Shown: positions 11,258 through 23,917, numbered from the stretch's first letter. The stretch: 64,000 bases of DNA from Costus lasius (GCA_027563935.2 CM050454.1:22193501-22257500), one strand, 5' to 3'. Program-made: numbers and translations. Notes: generated by a model from the letters alone, not told the origin.

Positions 11258-13198
11258 TGTTGTACTCTGCAAGTGCACGGATACTCGAAGTAATATTTAA
11301 GATATCGAACCATAGAGACCTTGTTGTTAAGTACTGACTAATTGAGTTTTCACTAGCTAAGCGAATCGAGAATCGTAAAAATAGCAATCAAACGAGTATT
11401 AGAAAAAATCAGAATGAGAGAATCGGGACTAGGGATTCATTCATCTTGATATTTATGACTAGACATGATTAAAGATTCATCAATTTATTTTTGTCATGGT
11501 TAAGATATAATTCACTTGATAAACAAACCAACTCACTCTCGTGCAATTAATTTACAAAGAACAATCCTCACTCTCACGCAACATTAATTCGATGCTAAGT
11601 ATAAGTGAATTTTGGTTAAAGAGATTGAGAATCACTCTCGTGCATTCCATCTCAATGCCAAGATCTCAAGTGAAACTAAGCACTCTCGCACCTTAGTTTC
11701 ACAGGTTTTGCTTAAGGTTTTCCAACAATCTAACATCTATCTTTAGCATGTTTTCATGTCTGAAATAATAATAATTTTCAGGTCATAACATCAACAAGAA
11801 ATTAACTTCTAAAACCTAAATATAAGAACACAACCAATCTCTTGCGATGAGTTCTTATTATAAATTCTAGGGTTCCAAGTTCTATGATATCATCTTCTCA
11901 GTCCATAGCATAAAACTCCAAAACATGTTAATGTATGATACTAAAAATGATTAAAGGCATGAATTGCTTAAGCAAAATAACCATAGCAAAGATATATTGA
12001 TGTAGAAAAATTATCTAGTCATTGAAATATCAAGAGAATTACATCCCCATTTCCCAAGAGGAAATTAAGCTAGCATGACGGAAGATTCATAGCAAAACAT
12101 AGTTTTTGAATGATTAGAGACAGTAAAGAAGTAGTCAAAATTACGAAACAGGGTTGCAACAGAAATGCAACCCGAAATTGTTTTCACAGTCGCGATGAAC
12201 AGTGTCGCGAGTGTGTTTTTGATGAGATCTCCTTCGATCAGTCTCCTTTCGCTCTGGAACTTCTGTGGCATGTTCTTCTTCCTCAGGCGAAGCTTCCTTT
12301 CAAAAATCGTGGCCGAAGATGGTCTGTGCAGCGAACGGCGACGAACCCTAGAGTGGCGGCGATTTCTCCAAATTCTCTCTATGTCCTCGATCAAAATCGT
12401 TCCTTTCGCTTCGTAAACTTCCCCTACTTATCCTGAGTCTTCCCCTTTTTCCGGATCTTCAACTGGTGCCATAAGTTTTGAGAAATCTTGTTTTTAAATT
12501 CGCGGCGGAAAACTCTGGAATCTGGGTTGCAAAATACAGTACCGTATCTGGATTACAGTAGTGCCATATTATTCTTCTGTAAGATCTGGGTCAAAAATAC
12601 GGTATCGTGACAATTTCTCTCAAACATACGGCAGTGCCGTATTCATGCTAAAACTTTCTGTTCAACTTTGTCATAGAATACGGTACTGTGTACTTTCATA
12701 TAGCGGTGTCTAATTCTTGCCGAAACTCTCTGGTTGAAATCGCTGGAAAATACGGTAGTGTGTAGTTTCATACGGCGGTGCCGTATTCTTGCCGAAACTC
12801 TCTGGTTGAAATCGCTGGAAAATACAGCAGCGTGTAGTTTCATATGGTAGTGCCGTATTTCACCTCAAATTTCTGACCGTAGTCTGATGAGAAATACGGT
12901 ACCCTAGGGTTTGCGCCCAAAAATACGGTAGTGTTGTATTTTTGCTAGAAGATTCCTTTTGACTTCAAATTTGTTGTGTAAACTCCCCTTGATGTCTAGA
13001 ACTCGTTCATGCATTGGGATTGCTCGAAAACCAGTGATAATGATGCCTTTTTTTCCTGAAATTGATCAAAAACCAAAGATTGTGTAGATTCCGAAGTATT
13101 TGGTAAAAAGGTATAAAAACAATGCAAGAGAGTGAGATTATGGTTCAAAAGTCTACTAAATAAGTATGAAAAAAACACTATGAAATTTAGAGTCATCA
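11258..13198 (-). repeat. 3' LTR of element A
   Basis: 1,941 bp; starts TGTTGTACTC and ends AGTCATCA on the + strand. It has the CTCTCGTGCAA-type repeats at about 11530-11700 and the TACGG/CCGTA array at about 12530-12950. Confidence 0.9.
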
Positions 13199-13245
13199 AA
13201 CACATAAGGCTCAAACCTTGCTTGTCCTCAAGCAAAAATCAAGAA
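13199..13245 (-). promoter_or_regulatory. Pre-LTR block of element A (polypurine tract region)
   Basis: On the minus strand this reads TTGCTTGAGGACAAGCAAGG, then a short spacer to the LTR start. The same block precedes the LTR at 1944 and, in altered form, at 27323-27350. Its fixed place suggests a role in plus-strand priming or 3'-end function. Confidence 0.55.
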
Positions 13246-14429
13246 ATTGATCAAAGGAGAAAACTTTCTCATGACGAATAAATTTCTAAAACACAATCAC
13301 CAATGAAAACTTTCATCAATAGTTTAATGGAATTTCGAATAGACATATCACCCTTTTATTTTGATCCTCAAGTTTCATTACTTAGTCAAATAAAACTTCA
13401 CAACTTGCATAATAAGCAGAATATCAATCTCAAGATTTCATCCAGTTTTCAATTCATAACTATCAACTTTTGTTTACAGGATTGGGGTTTCCAAGATCTT
13501 TTTCCACTCATAATCATCAATTCTCTCTCTCTCTCTCTCTCTCTTTTTTTTCACATTCTCTAATTCGATTATCACCTTTTTTTGGTGACGAAGTTAGAGT
13601 GCATTGATCACATAATCAATGTAATAGAACTCTTATCCTCTAATTGGAAAGAATTTACCAAGGATAGCGGAGTTTATGTGAATCGATGTCTCTCATGGCA
13701 TGTACCCACATAGATACATACTTTTTCTATTTATTACTTCAACCCATGTTCTTCGGTACCACTGTGCTTTCCCACAGTGCCAAGTAGGGGAGTTCTCACT
13801 TTATTTGGATCAAGGAACCTTTCTTCCCAACAAATAGTAAATAGCATAAATATCAACCGAATTACTCTATCAATATCAATTCAAAGATTACACTCATATG
13901 TTGATTTTATTCAAAGAAATAACTTCCCTCTAAGATCAAACTTATCAGATAATATGTTCATCCAAAACACCCTTTATCAATCAATGAAGAATTTCAATAG
14001 GTGGATATGTATTAGAGAAATAAATTCATCATAATTGGTCTAATCCTAATCTCTATTTTGAATATGTAAACCATCAAGAAAAATTTTGGCATGATAACGG
14101 TAGTATTTTCTTAGATAAACAAACCACATAGGTGTATCAATAACAATCATCAACAAATCTCATGACACCTCCAACCCATAGCATCAATCCAGAATATCAG
14201 ATATCAAATATCAACTACAACTATATCGAATAGAGAGTATAGCAAATCATCCAAATATGTTGGTACAACCAAATCGAAATCACATAACAACAGCGATTAA
14301 GAAGCGAGAATCCGTAGCAGTAGGAGGCAAGAAGTTTGTAAAGTCATCCTCTCCTACACGAGTTTAAGATCAACATGAATTAGTGAACTCAAATAAGTAC
14401 GAGAATAGGAATGAGATACTCACAAAATC
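13246..14429 (-). other. 3' untranslated region of element A
   Basis: About 1.2 kb with no coding signal between the extra ORF and the LTR. It is homologous to 1315-1943 of element B in its LTR-proximal part. Confidence 0.7.
13522..13545. repeat. (CT)n microsatellite
   Basis: A run of about eleven CT units inside the 3' untranslated region of element A. Confidence 0.9.
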
Positions 14430-15878
14430 CTACTCATCTGAATGCATCTCCTCCTCGTCTTCTTCAGCCGGGGTAGCAGCCATGGGATCGTGAGAAGCTC
14501 CCTCACCTGCATCACCGTAGATACCACCTCTCCTGGGATCTTCATAGTTAAAACGATCATAGAGGAAATTCCCCATGTCCTCTATATAGTTTCCCAACGC
14601 CTCGATATCCACGTGAATGTGACTTATCTGCTCATGTATTCCTCCTATGCCTCCCATCACCCTCTCCATACACTGCTCTTGCCTATACAACTGTGCAGTG
14701 ATAGTCTGAAACCCTGGGTCTCGGTAACTCTGCCAATCTCTCTGATCTGGGGCTGCGTGATGTGAGGACGAACCAGCGGCTCCCTGAGGCGGTGGCTCGG
14801 TGACTCTAGGTGAAGAGGAGTCAATGCCTATACCAAGTGGGTTATCACCCCAAGTAGGAGGTGGTGGTGGCAATGATGTCTCCGATGCAGGTGTAGCATA
14901 AGATATACAGCTTGGCGACAGCTTCCAATTCTCAAGGCTCTGCACTGAGGTCTATTCGGGGTTAGGCAATGGCAACATGGGAAGCCCAGGCTATAGGATC
15001 AAACAATATGTATCTCCATCACGCTGAATCATCTTCATTGCAATGCATGACTCAATATCTATCCTTGAATTTCCTCTAGCAACCTCGATCCCATAGGGCG
15101 CAATCCCTAGATGTAGTGCTATAGGAGTAAGAAAACCTCCTATCACTATAGCTCCCTTCTTGGCCCTTGACACTTTACTCATGTGTCTCATGAAAAAGAA
15201 AGCTATACCCACTGTGTAACCATGAAGCATACTCCAAAGCAAGAATAACTCAACATGAGTGACAATACCATCGCTGTCCCCTCGCCCGAATATGGTGTGC
15301 GCGAGAACGCGATGGGCATATCTGATGCAGGGGTTTGATATTCTTGAGGCTCTTGCTGTTGATGCTAAAAATCTGCTGTCTGATGAGATATGGTTCCAAA
15401 AGATATGCTCAATGAATCCAATGGGTGGTTCTGTGCGTCCCTTCCGTGGGAAGTGAAATATATGCCGAATTTCCTTGAAAGAGAGTCTCCTCCCTTCATT
15501 CATCATCCTAAATCTGATCTATCCTTCAGCTGTATGATCCATGTATTCCTCCCAACTTACCTCCAGGCTGCTAAGAAATTCTAGAACAACAGGTAAGTAT
15601 GTTTTAGGCGTCATTTCAAAAAATTCCCTCAAACCCATTTTGTCATACGTCCAAAACACATCATCTTTCAATCCAAGGGTCTCTAAAGCTCTAACATCAG
15701 TGTATTTTGTTTTTACAATGCGTCGAGCAAGTAGCATGTTGTATCTTTGCTCTTGGTCCTCATCTCGAAACATGATACCGAACGGATTCGGTGGTGGCAC
15801 TGGAGGTTCAGCGAGGGCTTTCCCTTTCTTCTTTGACATCCTCTTGGTAGGTGACATGGTATAATGCAAAAGAAACAA
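14430..15878 (-). pseudogene. Athila ORF (env-position) protein, broken by stops
   Basis: Three open stretches (15878-15519, 15506-14991 and 14945-14430) lie in one frame, so they are one reading frame of about 483 codons. In-frame TAG stops are at 15519-15521, 14991-14993 and about 14952. The N-terminal part is basic with KKKGKALAEPPVPPPNPFG. The middle has AHRVLAHTIFGRGDSDGIVT and then ELFLLWSML, matching the Athila ORF-1 family as I recall it. The end is proline-rich and then acidic (EEDEEEMHSDE). It lies where an envelope gene would lie, but no signal peptide or clear membrane anchor is seen. Its function is not known. Confidence 0.75.
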
Positions 15879-16319
15879 GTACCAACTTAAGAAAAACTAG
15901 GAACTGAAAATGTTACCGAAGGTTGCGCGCGGCTGGAAACAGGGCTGGTTTTCACACTTCGAATCTGGATTTCTGGTGGAAGATTTAGCTTCGAATTCTC
16001 TTGGGGTATGATCTCCTTTCTTCCTTGAAGATCTCCGAGCCTGGTAGCGAGCCAATCGTCGCTCGGACAGGAAGAATCGAGAGGGGCGAAATCGCAGCGG
16101 AAAACCTTTAGCGCGCTTGAAAACGAGCTCGATCGAGCTTGAAATCGTCAAGATCTTCGCTTGGAAACAGATGAAAGTTGTAGAGAGAGGTCATACGAAG
16201 GCTAGAGAAGCGAAAGCTCGAAGAAAAACGCAAGGTCGGCGCGAAATCGGGCGAAGAAGCCCTAAGAACAGTGCGCTAAACCCTAAATACCGCACGTGAA
16301 CAAGTGGGGTTAGACGAAA

Positions 16320-16740
16320 ATATGGTACCGTATGGTGAATACGGTAGTGCCGTAGAATGGCTACAGGTTATGTGCAGGAAAACGCGACAAATACGGCACC
16401 GTGTATTCTCCCACGGTGGTGCCGTATAATGCAAAAACTCTCTGTTCAAATCTTCCCAAAAACACGATATCGTGCAAACGTCCACGGTACTGCCGTGAAA
16501 TCACAAAAACTTTCTATTCCAAAACGGCAAAAAATTTTTGTACCATGCTAATATCGCTCAAAAGTACGGTGGTGCCGTATTCTGGTAAAAACCTTTTGTA
16601 AAGAAACAACTAAAAATACGGTATCGTGCAAACGTCCATGGTACTACCGTGAAATCCCAAAAATTTTCTGTTCAAAAATGGCTGAAAATACGGTACCGTG
16701 AGAATTTGTATCAGAGATACAGTATTGCCGTATTTTGTAA
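16320..16740 (-). promoter_or_regulatory. Internal TACGG/CCGTA motif array upstream of the extra ORF
   Basis: At least ten quasi-palindromic motifs such as TATGGTACCGTA, TACGGTAGTGCCGTA and GGTACTGCCGTG. They are separated by spacers resembling AAAACTTTCTGTTCAAA. The same motif and spacer type fill the U3 part of the family's LTRs. On the minus strand the array ends about 440 bp before the start of the extra ORF, with a TATTTAG near 16290 after it. Position suggests a second, internal promoter, but this is inference. Confidence 0.5.
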
Positions 16741-16900
16741 ATGAAGATGCAAAAATTCGCTAAAAATTTTCTAAAAATTTCCAAAAACAAGAAAAAGAAT
16801 AATTAACCCTAAATAAAGCAAATTGAAGCAAAAACAAACCAAAATCAAAGGGAATAAAAATGAAAAGAGAAGAAAAAGAAGAAAGAAAAGAAAAAAATCG

Positions 16901-16918
16901 CTTGGGTTGCCTCCCAAG
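16901..16918 (-). promoter_or_regulatory. Conserved hairpin after pol (CTTGGG/CCCAAG)
   Basis: CTTGGGTTGCCTCCCAAG: a 6-bp stem with a 6-base loop, just past the integrase stop. The relative at 26297-34740 keeps it as CTTGGGTTACCTCCCAAG at 28438-28455 although its RT and integrase are gone. Confidence 0.5.
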
Positions 16919-16998
16919 AAGCGCTAATTTAATGGTCATTAGCTTGACCTTTTCACATTTGGATTTGCTTGTATTTCATCAAGTAGATAGTTCTCCCC

Positions 16999-18321
16999 TT
17001 ATTCAATCTGTTCTCCATGATAGTAGTGTTTCAATCTCTGTCCATTAACCTTGAATTCTTCTTTCTCTTCACTCCATATATCGACGGCTCCATATGGATA
17101 AGTCTTCTTCACCTGAAAAGGCCCAGACCACCGAGACTTAAGTTTACCAGGAAAAAGTCTGAATCTAGAATTAAACAAAAGAACGAAGTCACCTAGTTGA
17201 AATTCCTTTCTGAGTATGTGTCGATCATGCCATCTCTTGGTTCTTTCCTTATAAATCTTTGCATTCTCATAAGCAAAAAGCCTAATCTTTTCAAGCTCAC
17301 TCAGTTGCAATTTTCTCTTTTCACTTGCACTTTTCAAGTCAAAGTTCAATGCTCTAATCGCCCAAAACGCTTTATGCTCAAGTTCTACAGGAAGGTGACA
17401 TGATTTACTATAAATTAATTGAAATGGTGACATACCTATTGGTGTTTTAAAAGCAGTTTGGTATGCCCAAAGTGCATCATCAAGCTTGAAAGCCCAGTCC
17501 TTCCTTGTTCTTGACATTGTCTTTTCCAATATCCCTTTAATCTCTGTATTAGATATCTCCACTTGTCCACTTGTTTGGAGATGGTAAGGTGTTGCAACTC
17601 TATAGTTCACCCCATATTTTCTAAGTAAAGCTGAGAATTTGTGTTCAATAAAGTGGGATCCTCCATCACTAATTATAACTCGTGGTACTCCAAAGCGTGG
17701 AAAGATAACTCTTTTAAACAATTTCACCACAACCCTAAAATCATTAGTAGGAGAAGCAATGGCTTCTACCCACTTGGAAATATAATCTACCGCCACAAAT
17801 ATATACTTATTACCTCCAGAAGATGGGAAAGGTCCCATGAAATCAATACCCCAAACATCAAATATTTCAACTTCAAGTATTGTGGACAATGGCATCTCAT
17901 TCCTTCTATTGATGTTCCCCATCCTTTGACAATTATCACAAGATATTATAATATTCCTTGCATCCTTAAATAATGTGGGCCAATAAAATCTAGATTGTAA
18001 TACTTTGAAAACTATCTTCTCAGTACTAGCATGCCCTCCATATGATGATCCATGACACTGCGATAATATGTCTTTCATTTCTTCTTCGGGAATACATCTC
18101 CTAAATATTCCATCTGCACATCTTTTGAACACATAAGGCTCATCCCAAAAATAGTGTTTAACATTTGCTAAAAATCTTTTCTTGCCTTGGTAACTTAAAT
18201 CAATAGGAAATATATTAGCAACAAGACAGTTCACAATATTTGCATACCAAGGAGCCTTAATTTGTTCAACTCTCATCAGTTGTTCCTCAGGAAAGGAATT
18301 ATTAATATCACCTTTTTCCAT
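16999..18321 (-). CDS. Integrase of element A
   Basis: An open frame of 440 codons, the only long intact gene of element A. It has the zinc-binding HHCC region ending CDNCQRMGN, then a DDE core with [28 protein letters not shown] and the Glu in [12 protein letters not shown]. The C-terminal part has [20 protein letters not shown] and WSGPFQVK, typical of the gypsy integrase C-terminal domain. It would join the cDNA copy to host DNA. Its start methionine at 18321 overlaps the end of the RNase H frame in another frame, which shows a frameshift near 18310-18320. It was once part of one Gag-Pol polyprotein. Confidence 0.85.
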   Translation of the reverse strand: MEKGDINNSFPEEQLMRVEQIKAPWYANIVNCLVANIFPIDLSYQGKKRFLANVKHYFWDEPYVFKRCADGIFRRCIPEEEMKDILSQCHGSSYGGHASTEKIVFKVLQSRFYWPTLFKDARNIIISCDNCQRMGNINRRNEMPLSTILEVEIFDVWGIDFMGPFPSSGGNKYIFVAVDYISKWVEAIASPTNDFRVVVKLFKRVIFPRFGVPRVIISDGGSHFIEHKFSALLRKYGVNYRVATPYHLQTSGQVEISNTEIKGILEKTMSRTRKDWAFKLDDALWAYQTAFKTPIGMSPFQLIYSKSCHLPVELEHKAFWAIRALNFDLKSASEKRKLQLSELEKIRLFAYENAKIYKERTKRWHDRHILRKEFQLGDFVLLFNSRFRLFPGKLKSRWSGPFQVKKTYPYGAVDIWSEEKEEFKVNGQRLKHYYHGEQIE

Positions 18322-18736
18322 CTTCTACAATCATCCTTGAAAGGTGGTCTACAACTAAATTCTCAGTTCCTTTCTTTTCTTTGATTTCCAGGTCAAATTC
18401 TTGCAGAAGCAAAATCCATCTCAACAACTGTGGCTTACTGTCCTTCTTCTTCATCAAATATTTAACTGCAGCATGATCAGTATACACTACAACTTTCAAA
18501 TTTATCAAGTAAGATCTGAATTTGTCAAATGCAAAAACTATAGCCAACAACTCTTTCTCAGTAGTAGTGTAATTCCTTTGTGTTTCATCTAAAGCTTTAC
18601 TGGCATAAGAGATCACATAAGGCTTCTTTTCCTTCCTTTGCCCTAGAACTGCTCCCACTGCAAAGTCATTGGCATCACACATAAGCTCAAAAGGTAACTC
18701 CCAATCAGGTGGTTGCATGATGGGTGCTGGTGTCAA
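18308..18736 (-). pseudogene. RNase H of element A (polyprotein piece)
   Basis: 142 codons with [16 protein letters not shown], the Glu-bearing [17 protein letters not shown] and [12 protein letters not shown], the acidic residues expected of a gypsy RNase H. The connector just upstream ([20 protein letters not shown], about 18875-18815) is in the same domain order but reached only through a frameshift. It ends with a stop after VDHLSRM. Confidence 0.8.
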
Positions 18737-18873
18737 AGCCTTTTTCAGTTCCTGAAAAGCAAACAGACATTTCTCATCAAAGTAGAATTTGGCATCTTTA
18801 CAAAGTAAATTAGTCAGGGGTTTAGCAAGTTTAGAGAAGTCCCTGATGAATCTCCTGTAAAACCCAGCATGCC

Positions 18874-20286
18874 CTAAAAAAACTCATTATCCTTATTTTT
18901 CATTACAGTGACTGTTCTAATAGGTATCAACTCATTATCCGTATTTTTCATTATAGTGACACCTCCCTTTTTAGGAACACAGTGTATAGGACTTACCCAC
19001 TTACTATCTGAGATAGGGTAGATAATACCTGCATCAAGCAATTTTAGTACTTCCTTCTTCACCACTTCCTTCATAGATGGATTGAGTCTCCTCTGAAAAT
19101 CTACATGTGGCTTGTGCTCATCCTCCATGTGAATCCCGTGCATACAAAAAGAAGGATTAATCTCTCTCAAGTCCTCAATGATATACCCAATTACCTTTCT
19201 ATGAATTCTTAACTCCTTCAAAAGCATATCAGTTTCCCTGGCATCTAATTGAGCATCCACAATCACAGGGTAAGTAGAGTTAGGACCAAGAAATTCATAT
19301 CTAAGGTTATCGGGTAAAGTTTTCAATTCAACTTTAGGAATCTTTTCACTTTCATCATCAAAAGTAGCACAATCTAAAATATCATGTTTTTCATCATCAA
19401 AATCATCAGCAAAATTTTCCTTAAAATCAGAATTATCAAATTTTTCACAATAATTTTCCAGGAATTCAAAACAAGAATCAGAGATAGAAACATCAACAGA
19501 AGAATCGTCAAATAAACAACTAATGTCATAAACTGTGTCATCAATAGCATGGATAGTGCAACAAGAACTAGCATATGCAAGTTTTTTCAATGAATCATTT
19601 AAATCAAACTCAATCTTATCATTGCCAATTCTTAAAGTAAGTTTACCATTTCTTACATCGATAAGGGCCCCAGCAGTGGCTAAGAATGGTCTACCCAAAA
19701 TAATAGGAATTTTGGCATCCTCTTCCATTTCAAGCACCACAAAATCAGCAGGTATGAAATACTTACCAACTTGGATAGGAACATCCTCTAGAATACCTAC
19801 TGGATATTTTACTGATCGATCGGCGAGCTACAAAGAAATTGAAGTTGGCTTGGGAGCTCCCATATCCAGTTTCCTGCACACAGACAAAGGCATCAGACTC
19901 ACACTAGCTCCCAAGTCACATAAGGCTCGATCGAAAGCAACATTACCAATTGAACAAGGAATAGAGAAACTATCTGGATCCTTTAATTTCGGTGGCAACT
20001 TGTTTTGAATAAGAGCACTGCATTCTTCAGTTAGTGCCACAGTACCATAGTCCTCTATTTTTCTTTTATTAGATAAAATCTCTTTTAAAAACTTTGCATA
20101 TGTAGGCATTTGAGATAATGCATCAGTAAAAGGAATATAATGTATAACTTTTTCAGCACATCTAAAAATTTCCCAAACTGCCTATCTAAGTTAGCTTGCA
20201 CAATCCTTTGGGGAAAAGGGATAGGTGTCCTATATGGTGGTGGTGAACTAGGTCTAGGTACCTCAACTTCACAAGGTAAGTCACCT
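18874..20286 (-). pseudogene. Protease and start of RT of element A
   Basis: One frame from the gag end to 18874, with a TAG stop at 19825-19827 where relatives have CAG (Gln). The retropepsin core is ALCDLGASVSLMPLSVCRKL, with D-L-G-A in place of D-[ST]-G-A, and the C-terminal ILGRPFLATAGA is present. RT starts with EVLKLLDAGIIYPISDSKWV and PIHCVPKKGG. It then breaks: a 32-bp segment is duplicated (18881-18912 and 18929-18960) and the frame joins the GHAGFYRR connector directly. The RT palm, including its YxDD active site, is absent, about 200 residues by comparison with the family. Confidence 0.8.
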
Positions 20287-20288
20287 TT

Positions 20289-21827
20289 CTATGAAGACCC
20301 ATCCTCCTTAGAAGGAGAAGAATTAGGAAGGGACTGCATATGTGTGGGTTTTGGTTCCAAAACTGGTTCATCACTAGGTATGACATCAGGGTCAACCTCT
20401 TCATCATCTAATGGTCCCTTTGGATCTTCCAACTGTTTTCCACTCCTAGTTATGATGGCATTACAATGTTCCCTAGGGTTAGGTTCAGGTTTTGCAGGTA
20501 ACTTCCCTGGGGGTCTATAAGGTGCACTAGTCTGTTGTGCTATCTGAGTTTCTAACATCTTATTATGAGCAACAACACCATCTAACCTAGAGTTTATCTG
20601 TTTAAGGGTTTCTGAAATCTCATCATTTTTGCTCATATGCTTACCTATGAATTTCTCAAGCATCTCTTCTAAACTAGATTTTTGGGGTTGACTCTGGTTT
20701 AATTGTCTCTGATTATACCCTCTATTTTCATTTTGCCCACCAGTTTGATTGTTACTCTTCCAAGATAGGTTAGGATGGTTCCTCCAACCAGGATTGTAGG
20801 TATTAGAGTAAAGGTCATTATTTTTGGCTTGATTGTAACCCCCTACTGCATTGACTTGCTCACTCTCCTGATACACTATAACCTTACACTCCTCAGCATA
20901 GTGCCCATAGTTCCCACAAACTTCACAAATGATAGATGAAACAGAAACGGTTTCCATTTGAAAAGAATCAAAACGGTTGCATAATGAATCTACCTTTTCT
21001 GTAAGAGAACGCCAACCATCACCATCGTTCTTACCATGAGAAGGCCGATAAAGCACTCCTCTCTCCGAAGCCCACTGGTTGTGATTTAGCGCCATCTCTT
21101 CAATCAAGGCATATGCAACATCAACAGTCTTGTTCATCAGTGCACCCCCTGCAGCAGCATCAACAGTTAAGCGTGTGTTGTAGAGCAAACCATTATAGAA
21201 AGTTTGAATTAAAACCCAATCTTCTAGTCCATGATGAGGGCACTTCCGTTGTAATTCATTGAAGTGCTCCCATGCTTCACTGAATGATTCACCATCTCTC
21301 TGAGCAAAGCCTGAGATTTGGTTCCTCAACTAAACCATCTTACTGGGAGGAAAATACTTCTGCAAGAAGGCATTTGATAGCCGCTCCCAAGTAGTGAATG
21401 TCCCAGTTGGATGTGAATGAAGCCAAGCCTTTGCTCTGTTCCTGAGAGAAAAAGGAAACAGTCTTAGTCTATGAGCATCATCAGATACACCATTGATTTT
21501 TATGGTGTCACAAAATTCAAGGAAAAGGGATAAGTGTTGGTTTGGATCTTCCAAAGGAGATCCTCCAAACTGATTCTGTTGGATCATTGACAAGAACGTT
21601 GGTTTAATCTCAAAGTTGTTTGCATCTATAGCAGGCCTGGTAATGCTGGAACGAATTCCCTGTGTACTAGGGGCTGCATAGTCTCTAAGTGTTCTCCTCT
21701 CTCCCATGATGGATTCTTCTTCTCTCCCTTCAGCAAATCTCAACTTCCTGCGCAATCTAAGAGTTCTATTAATTTCAGGATCAAAAGGAACTAATGGTCC
21801 TGACCTAAGATTTCTGCGCATAAACAA
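20289..21827 (-). pseudogene. gag of element A, one in-frame stop
   Basis: Two stretches in one frame, 21827-21330 and 21329-20289, parted by a TAG right after FPPSKMV. The N-terminal half has the gag capsid-like RAKAWLHSHPTGTFTTWERL block. The second half has one zinc knuckle, CEVCGNYGHYAEEC, then a Gln/Asn-rich part and a proline-rich linker. A frame change near 20289 separates gag from protease. The product would form the particle shell and bind RNA. Confidence 0.85.
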
Positions 21828-21960
21828 GTAGAAAGTGAGAAAAGTTCAGAAATTGTAGAGCTTAAAAGAAAATCAGAATCTATCACAGAAAAATAGTAGA
21901 AACAAAAAAAAACAAAGACTTAGTCTAGCAATACTAACAATTATATCAATATCAACAAAA

Positions 21961-21990
21961 CCAAGGTCCCCGGCAATGACGCCAAAAACT
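21961..21990 (-). promoter_or_regulatory. Primer binding site of element A
   Basis: On the minus strand, directly after the 5' LTR: AGTTTTTGGCGTCATTGCCG followed by GGGACCTTGG. The core resembles TGGCGCCGTTGCCGGGGA, the site used by Athila-type elements with a tRNA-Asp-type primer as I recall. Two or three bases differ. Confidence 0.75.
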
Positions 21991-23917
21991 TGTTGTACTC
22001 TGCAAGTGCACGGATACTCGAAGTAATATTTAAGATATCGAACCACAGAGACCTTGTTGTTAAGTACTGACTAATTGAGTTTTCACTAGCTAAGCGAATC
22101 GAGAATCGTGAAAATAGCAATCAAACGAGTATTGGAGAAAATTAGAATGAGAGAATCGGGACTAGGGGTTCATTCATCTTGATATTTATGACTAGACATG
22201 ATTAAAGATTCATCAATTTATTTTTGTCATGGTTAAGATATAATTCACTTGATAAACAAACCAACTCACTCTCGTGCAATTAATTTACAAAGAACAATCC
22301 TCACTCTCGTGCAAGATTAATTCAATGCTAAGTATAAGTGAATTTTGGTTAAAGAGATTGAGAATCACTCTCGTGCATTCCATCTCAATGCCAAGATCTC
22401 AAGTGAAACTAAGCACTCTCGCACCTTAGTTTCACAGGTTTTGCTTAAGGTTTTCCAACAATCTAACATCTATCTCTAGCATGTTTTCATGTCTGAAACA
22501 ATAATAAATTCCAGGTCATAACATCAACAAGAAATTAACTTCTAAAACCTAAATATAAGAACACAACCAATCTCTTGCGATGAGTTCTTATTATAAATTA
22601 TAGGGTTCTAAGTTCTATGATATCATCTTCTTAGTCCATAGCATAAAACTCCAAAACATGTTAATGTATGATACTAAAAACGATTAAAGGCATGAATTGC
22701 TTAAGCAAAATAACCATAGCAAAGATATATTGATGTAGAAAAATTATCTAGTCATTGAAATATCAAGAGAATTACACCCCCCCCCCATGTCCCAAGAGGA
22801 AATTAAGCTAGCATGACGGAAGATTCAAAGCAAAACATAGTTTTTGAGTGATTAGAGACAGTAAAGAAGGAGTAAAAATTACGAAACAGGGTTGCAAAAG
22901 AAATGCAACCCGAAATTGTTTTCACAGTCGCGATGAACAGTGTCGTGAGTGTGTTTTTGATGATTTCTCCTTCGATCAGTCTCCTTTCGCTATGGAACTT
23001 CTGTGGCGTGTTCTTCTTCCTCAGGCAAAGCTTCCTTTCAAAAATCGTGACTGGAGATGGTCTGTGCAGCGAACGGTGACAAACCCTAGCGCAGTAGCGA
23101 TTTCTCCAAATTCTCTCTAAGTCCTCAATCAAAATCGTTCCTTTTGCTTCGTAAACTTTCCCTACTTATCCTGAGTCTTCCCCTTTTTCCGGATCTTCAA
23201 CTGGTGCCATAAGTTTCGAGAAATCATGTTTTTAAATTTGCGGCAAAAAACTCAGGAATCTGGGTTGCAAAATACGGTACCGTATCTGGATTATAGTAGT
23301 GCCATATTATTCTTCTGTAAGATCTGGGTCAAAAATACGGTACCGTGACAATTTCTCTCAAACATACGGCAGTGTCGTATTCGTGCTAAAACTTTCTGTT
23401 CAACTTTGTCATAGAATACGGTACTGTGTACTTTCATATAGCGGTGCCGTATTCTTGCCGAAACTCTTTGGTTGAAATCGCTGAAAAAAATGACAGCGTG
23501 TAGTTTCATACGGCGGTGTCGTATTCTTGCCGAAACTCTCTGGTTGAAATCGCTGGAAAATACGGTAGCGTGTAGTTTCATACGGCAGTGCCGTGTTTCA
23601 CCTCAAATTTCTGACCGTAGTCTGATGAGAAATACGGTACCGTGGGATTTGCGCCGTATTTTTGCTAGAAGATTCCTTTTGACTTGAAATTTGTTGTGTA
23701 AACTCCCCTTGATGTCTAGAACTCGTTCATGCATTGGGATTGCTCGAAAACCAGTGATAATGATGTCTTTTTGCCTGAAATTGATCAAAAACCAAAGATT
23801 GTGTAGATTCCGAAGTATTTGGTAAAAAGGTATAAAAACAATGCAAGAGAGTGAGATTATGGTTCAAAAGACTACTAAATAGGTATGAAAAAAACACTAT
23901 GAAATTTAGAGTCATTA
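21991..23917 (-). repeat. 5' LTR of element A
   Basis: 1,927 bp. On the + strand it starts TGTTGTACTC and ends AGTCATTA, so the terminal CA has changed to TA. It has a run of C's near 22777 and the motif array at 23270-23660. Confidence 0.9.

Larger units (their letters stand above)
11258..23917 (-). mobile_element. Complete Athila-type Ty3/gypsy element A
   Basis: A 12,660-bp element with LTRs at 11258-13198 and 21991-23917. It is flanked by the perfect 5-bp duplication AAAGG (11253-11257 and 23918-23922). Minus-strand order is 5' LTR, primer site, gag, protease, RT (core lost), RNase H, integrase, an extra Athila-type ORF, 3' LTR. The two LTRs differ by about ten bases in the first 360 aligned by eye, so insertion is fairly recent. 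Coding regions have many lesions, listed in the parts below, so it could only have moved with proteins supplied by a relative. Confidence 0.9.

Noticed and set aside
14442..14765. 107-codon + strand ORF
   Set aside because: Antisense shadow of the Athila ORF on the minus strand.
14430..15878. Calling the extra ORF an envelope protein
   Set aside because: It is in the envelope position but shows no signal peptide, clear membrane anchor or processing site; it fits the Athila ORF family of unknown function.
19535..20008. 157-codon + strand ORF
   Set aside because: Antisense shadow of the protease frame of element A.
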